Assembly: GCF_022829405.1 (NCBI RefSeq)
Contig: NZ_JAKSXW010000129.1
Span: forward strand, 57,337-121,336
Origin: Methylobacterium sp. J-076
GTDB lineage: Bacteria > Pseudomonadota > Alphaproteobacteria > Rhizobiales > Beijerinckiaceae
DNA: 64,000 nt
Direction of reading: 5' to 3'
Each line of letters starts with the position of its first letter. The stretch's first letter is position 1. A program made the position numbers and the translations under genes. Below are positions 11,701-18,797 of the stretch, piece by piece. The notes beneath the pieces are model-generated. The model was not told the origin of the DNA. It was given only the letters and a program-made list of their open reading frames with translations, and searched no databases.

Positions 11701-12641
11701 GCGGTAAGGAGGTTCGCACCCGATGTGAGGGCCGTGGCCGGCGTGAAGCTGAAGCTGCCGTTGGTGCCGGCCACCGTGGTGCCGATCGGTGTGCCGTTAT
11801 CGGAGATGGTGATGACGGCGCCAGCCTCGGCCGTGCCGGTGATGGTCGGCCTCGTGACGTTGGTCGGGCCGCTGAACGGCGCGATGACGGGCGCGGTCGG
11901 CGCGAGTGTGTCGATGGTCAGGCTGACGCCCGCGGACACCGCGGACTGGTTCCCGAAGGCATCGGTGGCCCTCGCCGTGAAGCCGTAGCTGCCGTCCGAC
12001 AACGCCGTGCCCGGCGTGAAGGAGAAGGTGCCGTTCGCCGTCGCCGTCGTCGTACCGATGACGGTGGCGCCGCTATAGATCGTGACGGTGGACCCCGCTT
12101 CAGCGGTCCCCGTGAGGGTCGGAGTGTTGTCGAGGGTCGCGCCCGCTCCTGCCGACAGGGTGGGTGCCACGGGAACGGTGATGTCCGTCGTCGCGACGTT
12201 GTCGATCGAGAATCCGGTGTTGATGTTCACGTCGAGCAGGCTGCCCGCGTTGAAGATCCTGACTTCGGTGAGGTTCTGCCACTGCGTGCCGGATAGCGAG
12301 ATATCCTGCTCTCCGAGTGCGACGAGGTTCGTGATGTCGCGAACGGCGACTTGGACGTTGTTGACGTAACCGACGATGAAGGTCGTCGAACCCAGGGCGA
12401 TGTCGCGGGAGATCGACAGGGAGTTCAGCGTGAAGTTGCCGCCGGACACCTGGGATATCGAGAGATAGCCAGGGGCGACGCCGGGATTGAGCGATGCATC
12501 CGTCGACAGCAGCCCGCGTTCGATGCTGATGTTCCCGACAGGGGTCGAGGGGTCCGCCTTGTGAGCGTAGACGTAGCCGTCGATGATGAGCGGATTGCCC
12601 GACGCGCCGAAAGAGCTGTCGAAGTTCTGGGTTACAGGCAT
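5796..12641 (-). CDS. giant Ig-like-repeat protein, probable type I secreted adhesin
   Basis: Protein of 2281 residues without an N-terminal signal peptide. Residues 1-156 form a beta-rich domain of unknown type. Residues about 157-1790 hold eighteen bacterial Ig-like domains of about 90 residues, each with a TPTLTGTAEAG-like strand and a TATDAAGN-like motif and ending near DTVAP. Two diverged Ig-like domains follow. The last 250 residues hold six copies of a repeat of about 38-46 residues with the pattern YLA..DV..AG.DPL.HY...GW.EGRDP. The architecture resembles BapA-like biofilm adhesins. Cargo status is inferred from the downstream ABC/HlyD genes and the absence of a Sec signal. I chose the ATG at 12641 because GGGAGGA lies just upstream; the upstream ATG at 12683 lacks this. 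No classical RTX nonapeptides (GGxGxDxUx) are visible. Confidence 0.9.
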   Translation of the reverse strand: MPVTQNFDSSFGASGNPLIIDGYVYAHKADPSTPVGNISIERGLLSTDASLNPGVAPGYLSISQVSGGNFTLNSLSISRDIALGSTTFIVGYVNNVQVAVRDITNLVALGEQDISLSGTQWQNLTEVRIFNAGSLLDVNINTGFSIDNVATTDITVPVAPTLSAGAGATLDNTPTLTGTAEAGSTVTIYSGATVIGTTTATANGTFSFTPGTALSDGSYGFTARATDAFGNQSAVSAGVSLTIDTLAPTAPVIAPFSGPTNVTRPTITGTAEAGAVITISDNGTPIGTTVAGTNGSFSFTPATALTSGANLLTATASDAAGNVSGLSTGVSLVIDTVVPVTPSLAAVAGPLNTVTPTLAGTAEAGTTVTFFDNGTVIGTTVAGIGGTFSFTPAAALVQGTNLITATARDAAGNVSAVSAGVSLIIDTQAPNVPVIAPVGGSPHETRPTITGSAEAGATVTLFDNGTVIGTTVASVGGTFSFTPTAALSQGINLITATAQDAAGNISTPSTGVSLAIDTVAPNAPVIGPFSGPINVARPTITGTAEAGALVTISDNNVSLGTAVAAGNGTFSFTPGADLGQGLNLLTATARDAAGNLSPASTGVGLTVDTVAPGAPSLTPFVGPINTATPTLTGTAEAGASVTILSGATVLGTAVADANGNFSVTPTSALNQGLTLLTATARDAAGNLSTSSAGIGVTVDTVAPNAPTLLPFTGPANTTTPTLTGTAEAGATVTISDNGTALGIATADTNGAFSFTPVTQLAQGANFLTATARDAAGNLSGASAGISLTIDTVAPTAPTLAAFAAPTNDATPTITGTAEAGTTVTISNGNTVLGTTVATAGNVFSFTPATVLADGGYVLTATARDAAGNLSEVSTGVSLTIDTVAPATPVLAAFAASTHETTPTFTGTAEAGAIVTLLDGTAAIGTAVAAADGHFVVTATTALVEGTASIGVTARDAAGNVSVGPVSPLLVDLTAPSAPTITPFALPTGDATPTITGTAEAGASVTVLSGTTVLGTTTADTNGAFSLTPRVPLPDGLTTLTAIAQDAAGNVSAASAPTALTVNTAVTGAPTVTFLPPTNDSTPIIVGTATAGDLITITTSTGTPLGTGTADADGHFSVELTTQLSEGSNALLVTATGPGGTGTTSPAAPLEVLLDTTVPVAPTIATFPASTNDTTPTVTGTAEAGATVTVLNGATVIGTAVAVANGSFSITPTTPLTQGNVVLTVIATDVAGNASPAASVNVTIDTSAPGVPTITPFGAPINDTTPTVTGTAEAGATVTILNGTSVLGTTVAGTDGHYSFTPSAGLAPGDITLTATATDAAGNVSLAAGTNLTIDTAAPGAPSLTAPGLTTNDTTPTLTGTAEAGATVTVFNGATAIGTAVAGTDGTFTFTPTGALAQGVNLLTATATDVAGNTSAASAGVNLTVDTHAPPMPSLDTVGGPIKTTMPTLTGTAEAGATVTIFDGTTAIGTTVAGTDGTFSFTPTTALGEGANTLTVTATDAAGNVSAASTGVNLTIDTLAPNVPTLAVQNGPINTTTPTLTGTAEAGTTVTVYDNGAAIGTAVVGINGTFTLTPTTGLMEGANSLTATATDTAGNVSAASAGVNLTVDTVAPGTPSLTGLPVATNDTTPVISGTAEAGTTVTIFDNGAVIGTAVAGAGNSFSVTPTTALREGANTLTVTATDAAGNTSAASAGVNLTVDTVAPVGLSITTLPGTTNDATPVITGTAEAGTTVTVSNGTTVLGTAVAGANGTYSLVPTTALGEGANTLTATATDAAGNVSQASVPATLVIDTTPPAAGTLALSDLIDTGPSHTDHITSATSFGLALAGQEQGSTVAYQVSTDGGATYTGTTVAQTNLADGHYLFHAVVTDGAGNSATTEAVALTVDTKAPQLTALHQSFTHVNGQDSVTFAGHVGVEAGTTVHVFDGTRDLGAVAVDGQGNWAYSGALGAGSHSLHAEAIDLAGNATVPQALPTVNGDTATFGFRLVDAGIEDRGGIAQIFGPDGSSTTVTGLHTFVFSDGVVNENDGSPLVDDLFYYANNHDVWQAGVDADTHYATFGWHEGRDPNASFSTLGYLAANRDVAEAGVNPLTHYDTYGWKEGRDPSAHFDNELYLARNPDVKAAGVDPLAHYISFGQAEGREAYAAVGRATDLNTHSGFDAEFYLLSNTDVAKAALSAGGDSFAFAYQHYETYGWHEGRNPNAVFDTKGYLAAYTDVKAANFDPLLHYDTYGWKEGRDPSAGFDTKTYEATYTDVKAAGIDPMEHYLQFGAQEGRSTFGNGTFG
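5799..6560 (-). repeat. six C-terminal HY/GWxEGRDP repeats
   Basis: Six tandem protein repeats close the Ig-repeat protein. Each begins with an aromatic-YLA-type strand, has a DV..AG core, an HY pair and a GWxEGRDP-like end followed by F. The fourth unit carries an insertion of about eight residues. Similar repeats end other exported proteins in rhizobia and cyanobacteria (recalled from family knowledge). They probably carry the secretion signal or a surface-binding function. Confidence 0.75.
7270..12176 (-). repeat. array of 18 Ig-like domain repeats
   Basis: Eighteen in-frame repeats of roughly 270-280 bases each encode Ig-like domains with near-identical TGTAEAG and DAAGNVS cores. Linkers between units are more variable (for example GPINTTTP, ASTNDTTP). 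The high identity suggests expansion by unequal recombination and makes copy number likely to vary between strains. Confidence 0.85.
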
Positions 12642-13427
12642 GATTCCTCCCAATCCCGGCAACTCTACGAACAGGTCAGCCAAGACCTGTCCCGTTGCCT
12701 GAAGTCACGACGCGAGCGGATGGTATGACTTGGGACGGGTCTCGCGACGTCCCATCACGTCGCCGTCCATGCCGAGGAGGATGCGGGATCGAGATCTGGC
12801 TGAATAGATCTCATTCTGGAAATGACTTTTCCAAAATCGAATTGAGATGTGTCTCAGACAAGCATTTCGATGCGGCCGAATTATCAATTACAAATCGGGA
12901 TATTTACGAATTTTTAGCAATCGTCACGTTTTGGGAGCCGACGATGATCTTGGCGGTGTGTGTGGGATGGCGTGCCGCAGGGGAGGTCGAACGTCACCGC
13001 GGCGGTCTCGAGCGTTTTCCGCGAACCTTGGATCAAGTGTTCCCGCGGCTTCGTGCGGGTCCCCTCCCCCTTGTGGGGAGGGGTGGGGGGAGCGCGCGTC
13101 GCGCTTCACGATCTTGGTTTTCCAGAAAACGCTCTAAGGGGGCCCGACCGCGCGACGAGCGGTGGCGCCGGCCGCAGGGGATGAAGCGTTCCACGCGACG
13201 TGCCAGCCGTGCAGGTCACTCCCTGCAGGTCGTTCACTCGGTGTCAGGCGCTTCCCGCTCTGCCCGCATCCATTGGGGAAAGTCGGATCAGGGCACACCC
13301 CAATCGGGATTGTCGGTCCTCTCGACGGCGAGGCGCCTCCTCCGGCCCGCGCCGCAGTCGCCACCGCCGGGGCGGTCGTCATGGCGGTGACGTTCCCAGG
13401 CGTCGGCAGCAGACCACAGCGGCGGCC
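12642..13427. other. intergenic region with AT-rich leader
   Basis: No gene recognised. About 12790-12960 is clearly AT-rich compared with the surroundings and probably holds the promoter of the minus-strand Ig-repeat protein gene. About 13028-13136 is one copy of a dispersed palindromic repeat (listed separately). The rest is GC-rich with only unsupported open frames. Confidence 0.6.
13028..13136. repeat. dispersed intergenic palindromic repeat, copy 1
   Basis: The core is CCCCTCCCCC, a short spacer, then GGGGAGGGG, flanked by 'cgtgcggg' on the left and a 'gcgcgtcg...ttccagaa' tail on the right. The same arrangement occurs near 59060-59168. It is located between genes and resembles a REP-like or small non-autonomous repeat family. 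Confidence 0.7.
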
Positions 13428-14402
13428 TTACGCCCGCCTTTTCGCGCCCTCAACGGCAACCCATCCCATCGGATAGGGCCGCGCCCCCGCGGTCCCGAAG
13501 GGAGACCGCCGCGCGAACTCCATCGCAAACACGAGAAGGAGATTTGCCCGCGCCGAGATGAGACGCGACGACGTGGTCAGATAAAGCGGGATCGATTCCG
13601 AGCTCCATTCAGGAAGCAGGCGTTCAAGATCCCGCCTCGCCTCGGATCTGAAGGTGTCGGCAATCGTCGGCAGAAGCGAGATGCAATTGCCAGCGCCTAC
13701 CATATCCTCAGCGACGGTGAAGCAATTGCATGTCATCGCATCGTTCAGCGCGATGTCTTCCGATTCATCGCCGCGGGAGAATCGCCAGGCCTGTCGATAA
13801 TTCTCGACGGCGAGCAAGTTGAAGTTCTGCAGGTCCCGCGGCCGGTTCGGATGCCCGTGTCGCTCGAGATAGGACCGTGATGCGTAGGTTCCCATTTCGA
13901 TGTCACCGAGCTTGCGCACGATCATCGAGGACTCCTTGGGGATCCCCGCAACGATCGCGATCTCGCAGTCCTGTGCGAGTGCCTCGACCGGCGAGGCCAG
14001 CGACTCGATGTGGAAGTGGATGTCGGGGTGATGCTCGGCGAACTGCGTGACGAGCGCGGAGAAATGGTGGATCACCGTGCCGATCTGGGGAAGCGCGATG
14101 CGGATTTCGCCGGAGACCGATTTGATATCGGCCTGGAAATCCAGAAAGACTTGTTCGGCTTCCTCGACGATCCGGCTCGCCTCGCGGACATAGGCAGCTC
14201 CCTGGGCGGTGAAGGCCAGGCGCCTGGTCGTCCGGTCGATGAGCCGGGTGCCCAACGCCTCCTCAAAGGCCGCGACCCGCCGGGAGAAGGAGGATGTCGC
14301 GATCCCGAGATCCTTCGCAGCCAAGCTGAAGCTCTGGCGCTGCGAAAGCTTCACTATGAGCGACATGTCGCTCAAGAGTTGTGGGCTCAGCGTGTTCTTC
14401 AT
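13428..14402 (-). CDS. LysR-family transcriptional regulator
   Basis: DNA-binding regulator of 324 residues, the normal LysR length. The N-terminal winged helix (about residues 10-68) contains SFSLAAKDLGIATSSFSRRVAAFEEALGTRLIDRTTRRLAFT, with the usual helix-turn-helix spacing. A linker helix and a LysR substrate-binding domain (from about residue 90) follow. The ATG at 14402 gives this standard start; the open frame continues far upstream but has no family match there. LysR proteins often control a divergent neighbour, yet no intact divergent gene lies here: the next 500 bases look empty and then a decayed MarR-like gene follows. The effector and target are unknown. Confidence 0.9.
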   Translation of the reverse strand: MKNTLSPQLLSDMSLIVKLSQRQSFSLAAKDLGIATSSFSRRVAAFEEALGTRLIDRTTRRLAFTAQGAAYVREASRIVEEAEQVFLDFQADIKSVSGEIRIALPQIGTVIHHFSALVTQFAEHHPDIHFHIESLASPVEALAQDCEIAIVAGIPKESSMIVRKLGDIEMGTYASRSYLERHGHPNRPRDLQNFNLLAVENYRQAWRFSRGDESEDIALNDAMTCNCFTVAEDMVGAGNCISLLPTIADTFRSEARRDLERLLPEWSSESIPLYLTTSSRLISARANLLLVFAMEFARRSPFGTAGARPYPMGWVAVEGAKRRA

Positions 14403-14910
14403 TCCACACCTGTGCAGCCGCGACGGAGGAACTGATGGGACAGGCGGGGAACCTCGCCGCAGTCGAGCGCGTCGCGCGCCTGTGCGGGCGATGAGGCCTC
14501 GGGCCTGCGTGTAGGCGGCCGGACCATGAAGGCCACCGCCGCCGAATGAGGCAGGAGGGCCCTCATGCGTTCGGCCCCGGACCGATGCCGACATCGACGC
14601 ATCCTGCGCCGGATACCTGGTTGCGCAGGCCGGCCTTGGCCGATTCAGTGCACCGATCGGAGGTGTGGACGCCGGATCGCCAGCATTCGACCTCAGCGCC
14701 GGGAGGTAAAGACGCAGATATCGATGCCGAACTCGCAACCAGTGTCCCGATAGGCCCGAAGCGCATTGTTTCTCCAGCGAATGATCGCTCGACCGAGAAG
14801 GATCTCGTGATGGGAACCGGATGACCGCAGCGGATCGGGACACATGTTTCCACCGTAAGTTGTATTTTTGAGCGCGAAAAGCAACCCCCGGGGTCGCGGC
14901 TGAGGGCCGC
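14403..14910. other. intergenic, no gene recognised
   Basis: Several short open frames on both strands exist, but none has a recognisable family or convincing start. It may be the eroded flank of the MarR-like remnant that follows. Confidence 0.5.
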
Positions 14911-15250
14911 TCACGCCTCATCATCCGCGGACGCGTCCGGCAATTGCGCCAGCATGGTCTGGAGCACCTGGCGGCGTCCGTCGAGGTCGCGCGTGGATCC
15001 CCTTCGCCCAGGCAGCTTTCCGGTCGGCGACTGCCGCGCAGGCCTGCGCGCCCACCGGAGTGGGAACGACGAGGTGGGCGGCGCGGAGCGCCTGCCGGCG
15101 GGCGCTGGTCGGACCGAGGTCGGCGACGAGGCGGAGCCCCCGACAGGTCCCGAACGGTCGATTTCGGTTCGAGGCGGACGAGGTCGTTCGCCCGCAGCTC
15201 ATCGACGGAATACTGCACAGCCTGCCGGAACGGCGACCGGGGCAGATTTC
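14911..15250 (-). pseudogene. MarR-like regulator remnant, frameshifted and truncated
   Basis: Reading the minus strand in one frame gives a winged-helix-like VDELRANDLVRLEP piece. A second frame then gives LVVPTPVGAQACAAVADRKAAWAKGIHA, the usual C-terminal helix style of MarR proteins. A third frame gives DLDGRRQVLQTMLAQLPDAS and reaches a stop at 14911-14913. At least two frameshifts are needed to join them, and the N-terminal half is missing. It was probably once a regulator of about 150 residues. The MarR assignment rests on the C-terminal pattern only. Confidence 0.5.
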
Positions 15251-15296
15251 CGGCTGGTCCACCTGTGGTCGAGACTTCGGGGGAGCGGACGAAATA

Positions 15297-15959
15297 CTAC
15301 GGCTTCGGGAAAGGCAGCTCCCCGGAGGGCGACACGAGCCCCGCCCCGATCGCGATCCACACGAGGTGCGCGTCGGTGCGCGCGCCGAGCGTGGCACGGA
15401 TCCCCGAGAGGTTGTTGTGCACCGTCTTCAGGCTCAGGCACAGCGCCTCGGCGATGGCCTGGGCGGTCATCCCCCCGGCGGTGAGGCTCAGGATTTCGAG
15501 TTCCCGCGGGCTCAGTTCGTCCAGCGCCGTGCGCCCACCCGCCACCTCGTCCTGGGCGATCGCACCCGCGATGTCGGCGCTCATGGCCCGTTCGCCACGC
15601 AGCACGGCGGCCACCGCCGCCAGCAGCTCGCGGGGAGGGCTCGCCTTGCTCACGTATCCGCTCGCCCCCGCGGCGAAGGCTTGGCGCGCGACCGCCGCCC
15701 CCGTGCGCATGCTGAACACGAGGATGCGGGCGGCCCCGTCCCATTGGCGGATGTGACGGATGGCCTCGATGCCGCTCGGCCCGGGCAGCGACAGGTCGAG
15801 GATCACGAGATCCGGCGCGTGAGCCTTGTAGTGGCGATAGGCCGCCGCCGCGGTTTCGGCCTCCGCGACCACGATCAGGCCCGGCTGGCGCTCGATCAGG
15901 CGGCGATAGCCCTCCCGCACGACAGGATGGTCATCGACGAGGAGGATGGACGGGGCCAC
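15297..15959 (-). CDS. NarL/LuxR-family response regulator
   Basis: Two-domain response regulator of 220 residues. The receiver domain shows the acidic pair D9-D10, the phosphoacceptor D55 (VILDLSLPG) and the conserved K in YVSKASPP. The C-terminal LuxR-type helix-turn-helix begins near residue 145 (LSPRELEILSLTAGG) and continues through AEALCLSLKTVHNNLSGI. Its ATG lies nine bases after the stop codon of the histidine kinase gene, so the pair forms an operon, kinase first. The stimulus is unknown; the relation to C1-metabolism pairs such as MoxYX of Paracoccus is only one of class. Confidence 0.95.
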   Translation of the reverse strand: MAPSILLVDDHPVVREGYRRLIERQPGLIVVAEAETAAAAYRHYKAHAPDLVILDLSLPGPSGIEAIRHIRQWDGAARILVFSMRTGAAVARQAFAAGASGYVSKASPPRELLAAVAAVLRGERAMSADIAGAIAQDEVAGGRTALDELSPRELEILSLTAGGMTAQAIAEALCLSLKTVHNNLSGIRATLGARTDAHLVWIAIGAGLVSPSGELPFPKP

Positions 15960-15968
15960 GACGCGGTC

Positions 15969-17309
15969 TCAGCCAATGGTCGGCACGGACGCGCAGGCCC
16001 GGATGCCGCTGCCCGTGCCGGTGAGCGAGAGGCTTCCGCCGAGGGCGGCGAGGCGCGCCCGGATGCCGACGAGCCCGCGGCCCGCGTGGGACGCCGTTCG
16101 GGGCACATCGCCCCCGCCATCGTCGTCCAGCATGAGCGTCACCGTCCGCGCCCCTGTCGCCGTCCGGTCGAGCCGCAGGAAGACCCGGCTCGGCCTGCCG
16201 TGGCGGAGGGCATTCGTCAGCAGTTCCTGCGCGATCCGGTAGAGGCTTGCCGACACGTTCGCGGGGATGCCGGTGAGGTCGCCCTCCACATCGAGATGGA
16301 GGACCGGGCCGGACCTGAGCTGCCCCCGCCAGTCTGCGACGAGGCCACGGAGGGCCGCCTCCAACCCGGCTTCGGCGAGATCGGGCAGTTCGAGGCGGGC
16401 CAGCGCCCCGCGCAGGCTCTCCCGCATGGTGGCGATGATCGTCTCGATGCCGCGGGCGTCCTCGCGGAGATCCTCGCGCTCCGGGGGCGCGGCCAGGTCG
16501 ATCGCGGCGGCGCGCGCACCGGCGGCGGCGAGGCACTGGCCGAAGGCATCGTGCAGGTCGCGGGCGAGGGCCTGCCGCTCCTCCTCCTGAACCGTGACGA
16601 GCCGCTGCATCAGGTCGGCGCGCTCGGCCTCGGTGCGGGCCAGCCGGTCGGCGAGGGCGTTGCAGGCGAGGGCGATCCGGTCGAACTCGGCGGCGGCGAA
16701 GCGGGGCAGCGGCGATCGGATGCCGGCCATGTCGAGGTTTTCCAGCCCCTGCACGATCCGCCCGGCGGGCGCGACGAGGCGCGTGACGGCGAGCCAGGTG
16801 AGAAGCCCCGTCGCCGCCGCCAAGCCGAGGGCAAGGCCGCCCGCGAGCCTCACCCGCCGCCAGACACGGGCCGCGGCAGCCAACGGGTCGGGCCAGGCCG
16901 TGACGCTGCCGATGGTGCGCCCGCGGTACACGACCGCCCGGAGGGTCGGTTCGGCGCTGGCCTCCCACGCGAGCCCCCTGCGAAACCAGGCGGGGGCGGC
17001 ATCGAGCCCGTCCCAGTCGCCGCAGAAGCGGCGGGGCAATTCCGCGCCGAGGTGAATGTCGGCGCAGATTCCCGGCAGGAGCGTGAGGATCGCCGGCGCG
17101 GCCTGCGGCGCGGTCGCGGGCATCGCGGCCGGCCCGGCGCTGCCGAGGCCCGGCTGGCGCGCAAGCTGCGCGGCGATCCGGTCCCCCGAGGTCGCAGCCT
17201 CCCAGCGAAGGCTCGCATGGGCCTCCCAAGCGGTCCATGCGACCGCTCCCGCCAAGCACAGCATGGCGACCGCGAGGAGGCGTAGGCCGAGATGCGCGGG
17301 CAGGCTCAT
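15969..17309 (-). CDS. NarX/LiaS-type sensor histidine kinase
   Basis: Membrane sensor of 446 residues. Two transmembrane segments (about residues 8-27 and 155-175) bracket a periplasmic region of about 125 residues with a WFRRGLAW core. A HAMP-like region follows, then a HisKA_3 dimerisation helix with phosphoacceptor H253 in ALARDLHDAFGQ, and a GHKL ATPase domain with an N-box (ELLTNALRHG) and a G-box (GRGLVGIRARLAALGG). This class pairs with NarL-type regulators, as here. The start codon lies 175 bases from the divergent metallo-beta-lactamase-fold gene, so the spacer is a shared control region and that gene is a possible target. The ligand cannot be read from the sequence. Confidence 0.93.
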   Translation of the reverse strand: MSLPAHLGLRLLAVAMLCLAGAVAWTAWEAHASLRWEAATSGDRIAAQLARQPGLGSAGPAAMPATAPQAAPAILTLLPGICADIHLGAELPRRFCGDWDGLDAAPAWFRRGLAWEASAEPTLRAVVYRGRTIGSVTAWPDPLAAAARVWRRVRLAGGLALGLAAATGLLTWLAVTRLVAPAGRIVQGLENLDMAGIRSPLPRFAAAEFDRIALACNALADRLARTEAERADLMQRLVTVQEEERQALARDLHDAFGQCLAAAGARAAAIDLAAPPEREDLREDARGIETIIATMRESLRGALARLELPDLAEAGLEAALRGLVADWRGQLRSGPVLHLDVEGDLTGIPANVSASLYRIAQELLTNALRHGRPSRVFLRLDRTATGARTVTLMLDDDGGGDVPRTASHAGRGLVGIRARLAALGGSLSLTGTGSGIRACASVPTIG

Positions 17310-17484
17310 GGATCACACGGTCGGGCGCCAAGCGAGGCTCTGACTTGGCCTCGGGAACGTTCCGGCGCGCAAGCCGCACCGTGCGAGGTCGGGAAGAATG
17401 CCCGGGCCTTTGCGGGAGGACGTCCCTGGCCCGATCCCGGCACGATCTGGAGGATGGCGCCGTCTCGTTCTCCCGGAGCCGGCC

Positions 17485-18396
17485 ATGTCCCTTCACCTCT
17501 CCCGCCGCAACCTGCTGGCCGCGTCCGCCCTGGTGCCGCTCGGGCTGCACGTCCCGGCCGTGGCCGCGCCCCTGGGCGGTCCCTACCGGGTCGGTGCGTT
17601 CACGGTGACGCCGTTGCGCGACGGGCTCTTCCCCCTGGAGCCGAGCATGATCCCGGCCGCCGAAGGCCAAGCCGGGCAGGCGTTGCTGAAGGGGGCCGGT
17701 TTCCCCGCGACAGGTCCGTCGCCGGAGCCGGTCAACGCGTTCCTGATCCGGCGCGGAGGTCGGCACTGGCTGCTCGATGCGGGCTGCGGGACCGTCCTCG
17801 GACCGGGGTTCGACCGCGTGACCGCCGCCCTGGCGGCGGAAGGTGTGAGGCCGGATCAGGTCGAGACCGTTTGGCTGAGCCATCTCCACGCCGACCATGC
17901 CGGCGGCCTCCTGACGCCGCGCCGCCTCGCGCGGTTCGCGAACGCGGAACTCGTGCTCCAAGAGCGTGAGGTGGCCTACTGGTCGGATGCGGGTGCCCGG
18001 GCCTCGGCTCCGGCCGCGTTGAGCCCGATGTTCGAGACGGCGCAGGCGGTGCTGGCAGCCTATCCGGATCGAATCCGGCGTGTCTCCGGCGAAGCGGAGC
18101 TCGCGCCGGGTGTCCACGCGCTGCCGCTGCCCGGCCATACGCCCGGACACATGGGCGTGCTGATCGCGGACGGCCCCGAACGGCTGCTGATCTGGGGCGA
18201 CATCATCCACTCGCGGCTCCTGCAGCTGCCGCACCCGGACTGGACGGTGATCTGGGACACCGACCCCGCAGAGGCGATCGCCACGCGACGGCGCATCCTC
18301 GATCGTGCCGCGACGGAGGATTTGAGCGTGACCGGGATGCACCTCGCCGCCCGCGGCAGGATCGGGCGATCCGGTGCGGGATATGTCCTGATTTAG
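17485..18396 (+). CDS. Tat-exported metallo-beta-lactamase-fold hydrolase
   Basis: Predicted periplasmic zinc hydrolase of 303 residues. The N-terminus is a twin-arginine signal (SRRNLLAAS, residues 6-14) with a short hydrophobic stretch and an AVAAP cleavage region. The metal site is complete: HLHADHAGG (H133, H135, D137, H138), a later PGHTPGHM histidine, GDIIH, and a final GMHLA histidine. This order is that of the glyoxalase-II/quorum-lactonase type MBL-fold family. The ATG at 17485 has GGAG six bases upstream; the longer open frame upstream adds non-signal sequence. It is divergent from the NarX/NarL-like pair. The substrate is unknown; lactone or thioester hydrolysis is possible. Confidence 0.88.
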   Translation: MSLHLSRRNLLAASALVPLGLHVPAVAAPLGGPYRVGAFTVTPLRDGLFPLEPSMIPAAEGQAGQALLKGAGFPATGPSPEPVNAFLIRRGGRHWLLDAGCGTVLGPGFDRVTAALAAEGVRPDQVETVWLSHLHADHAGGLLTPRRLARFANAELVLQEREVAYWSDAGARASAPAALSPMFETAQAVLAAYPDRIRRVSGEAELAPGVHALPLPGHTPGHMGVLIADGPERLLIWGDIIHSRLLQLPHPDWTVIWDTDPAEAIATRRRILDRAATEDLSVTGMHLAARGRIGRSGAGYVLI

Positions 18397-18793
18397 GCGG
18401 GCGAGAACCCTGGGGGCCGCGGGCGTCCGCGTTCGCGGTATTCGCGACGACCGTCCGGCGACGGCATCGGGTCGGGGGGGCCCGTCTGCTTTTGGCCGGA
18501 TGCCCGGACAGCCATTCGGCACTTGCTACGGAGTCCGCGCTTCATCGCACGCGATCACGACCATCGCGCGCGCATACCGGTCGTCTGCGCGGACTGTTCG
18601 GGAAGACACGCCCGTCATCACGGCCTCGTTTGGCCTTGCAGCCACCGGGCATCGGCGGGGCGAGACGGGCCCATGGCTCGCCCGTGAGGGATCTGGGTCC
18701 GGCAGGTGGGACGAGGCTGCTCTCCCGAAGAGAAGCCATGACCCACATCCCCACCATGGTCGGAACACCCGAACGTTGGATCCTCACCACACC
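18397..18793. other. intergenic, no gene recognised
   Basis: Space between the MBL-fold gene (plus) and the hybrid kinase (minus), which converge here. No supported gene. The right edge (18780-18793) matches the left end of the IS5-type element near 60.7 kb. Confidence 0.55.
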
Positions 18794-18797
18794 CTAG
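18780..18797 (-). repeat. possible solo IS5-type terminal sequence at a CTAG site
   Basis: On the minus strand CTAG is followed directly by GGTGTGGTGAGGAT. The same 14 bases follow CTAA at 60684-60687, at the left end of the degraded IS5-family element. CTAA and CTAG both fit the YTAR target of IS5-type elements. In both places the TAR triplet doubles as the stop codon of the adjacent gene. Only this end is present, so it is a remnant or a chance match. Confidence 0.4.

Noticed and set aside
14403..15218. N-terminal extension of the LysR open frame to 596 codons
   Set aside because: The standard LysR helix-turn-helix begins at the ATG at 14402; the upstream part overlaps the MarR-like remnant in another frame.
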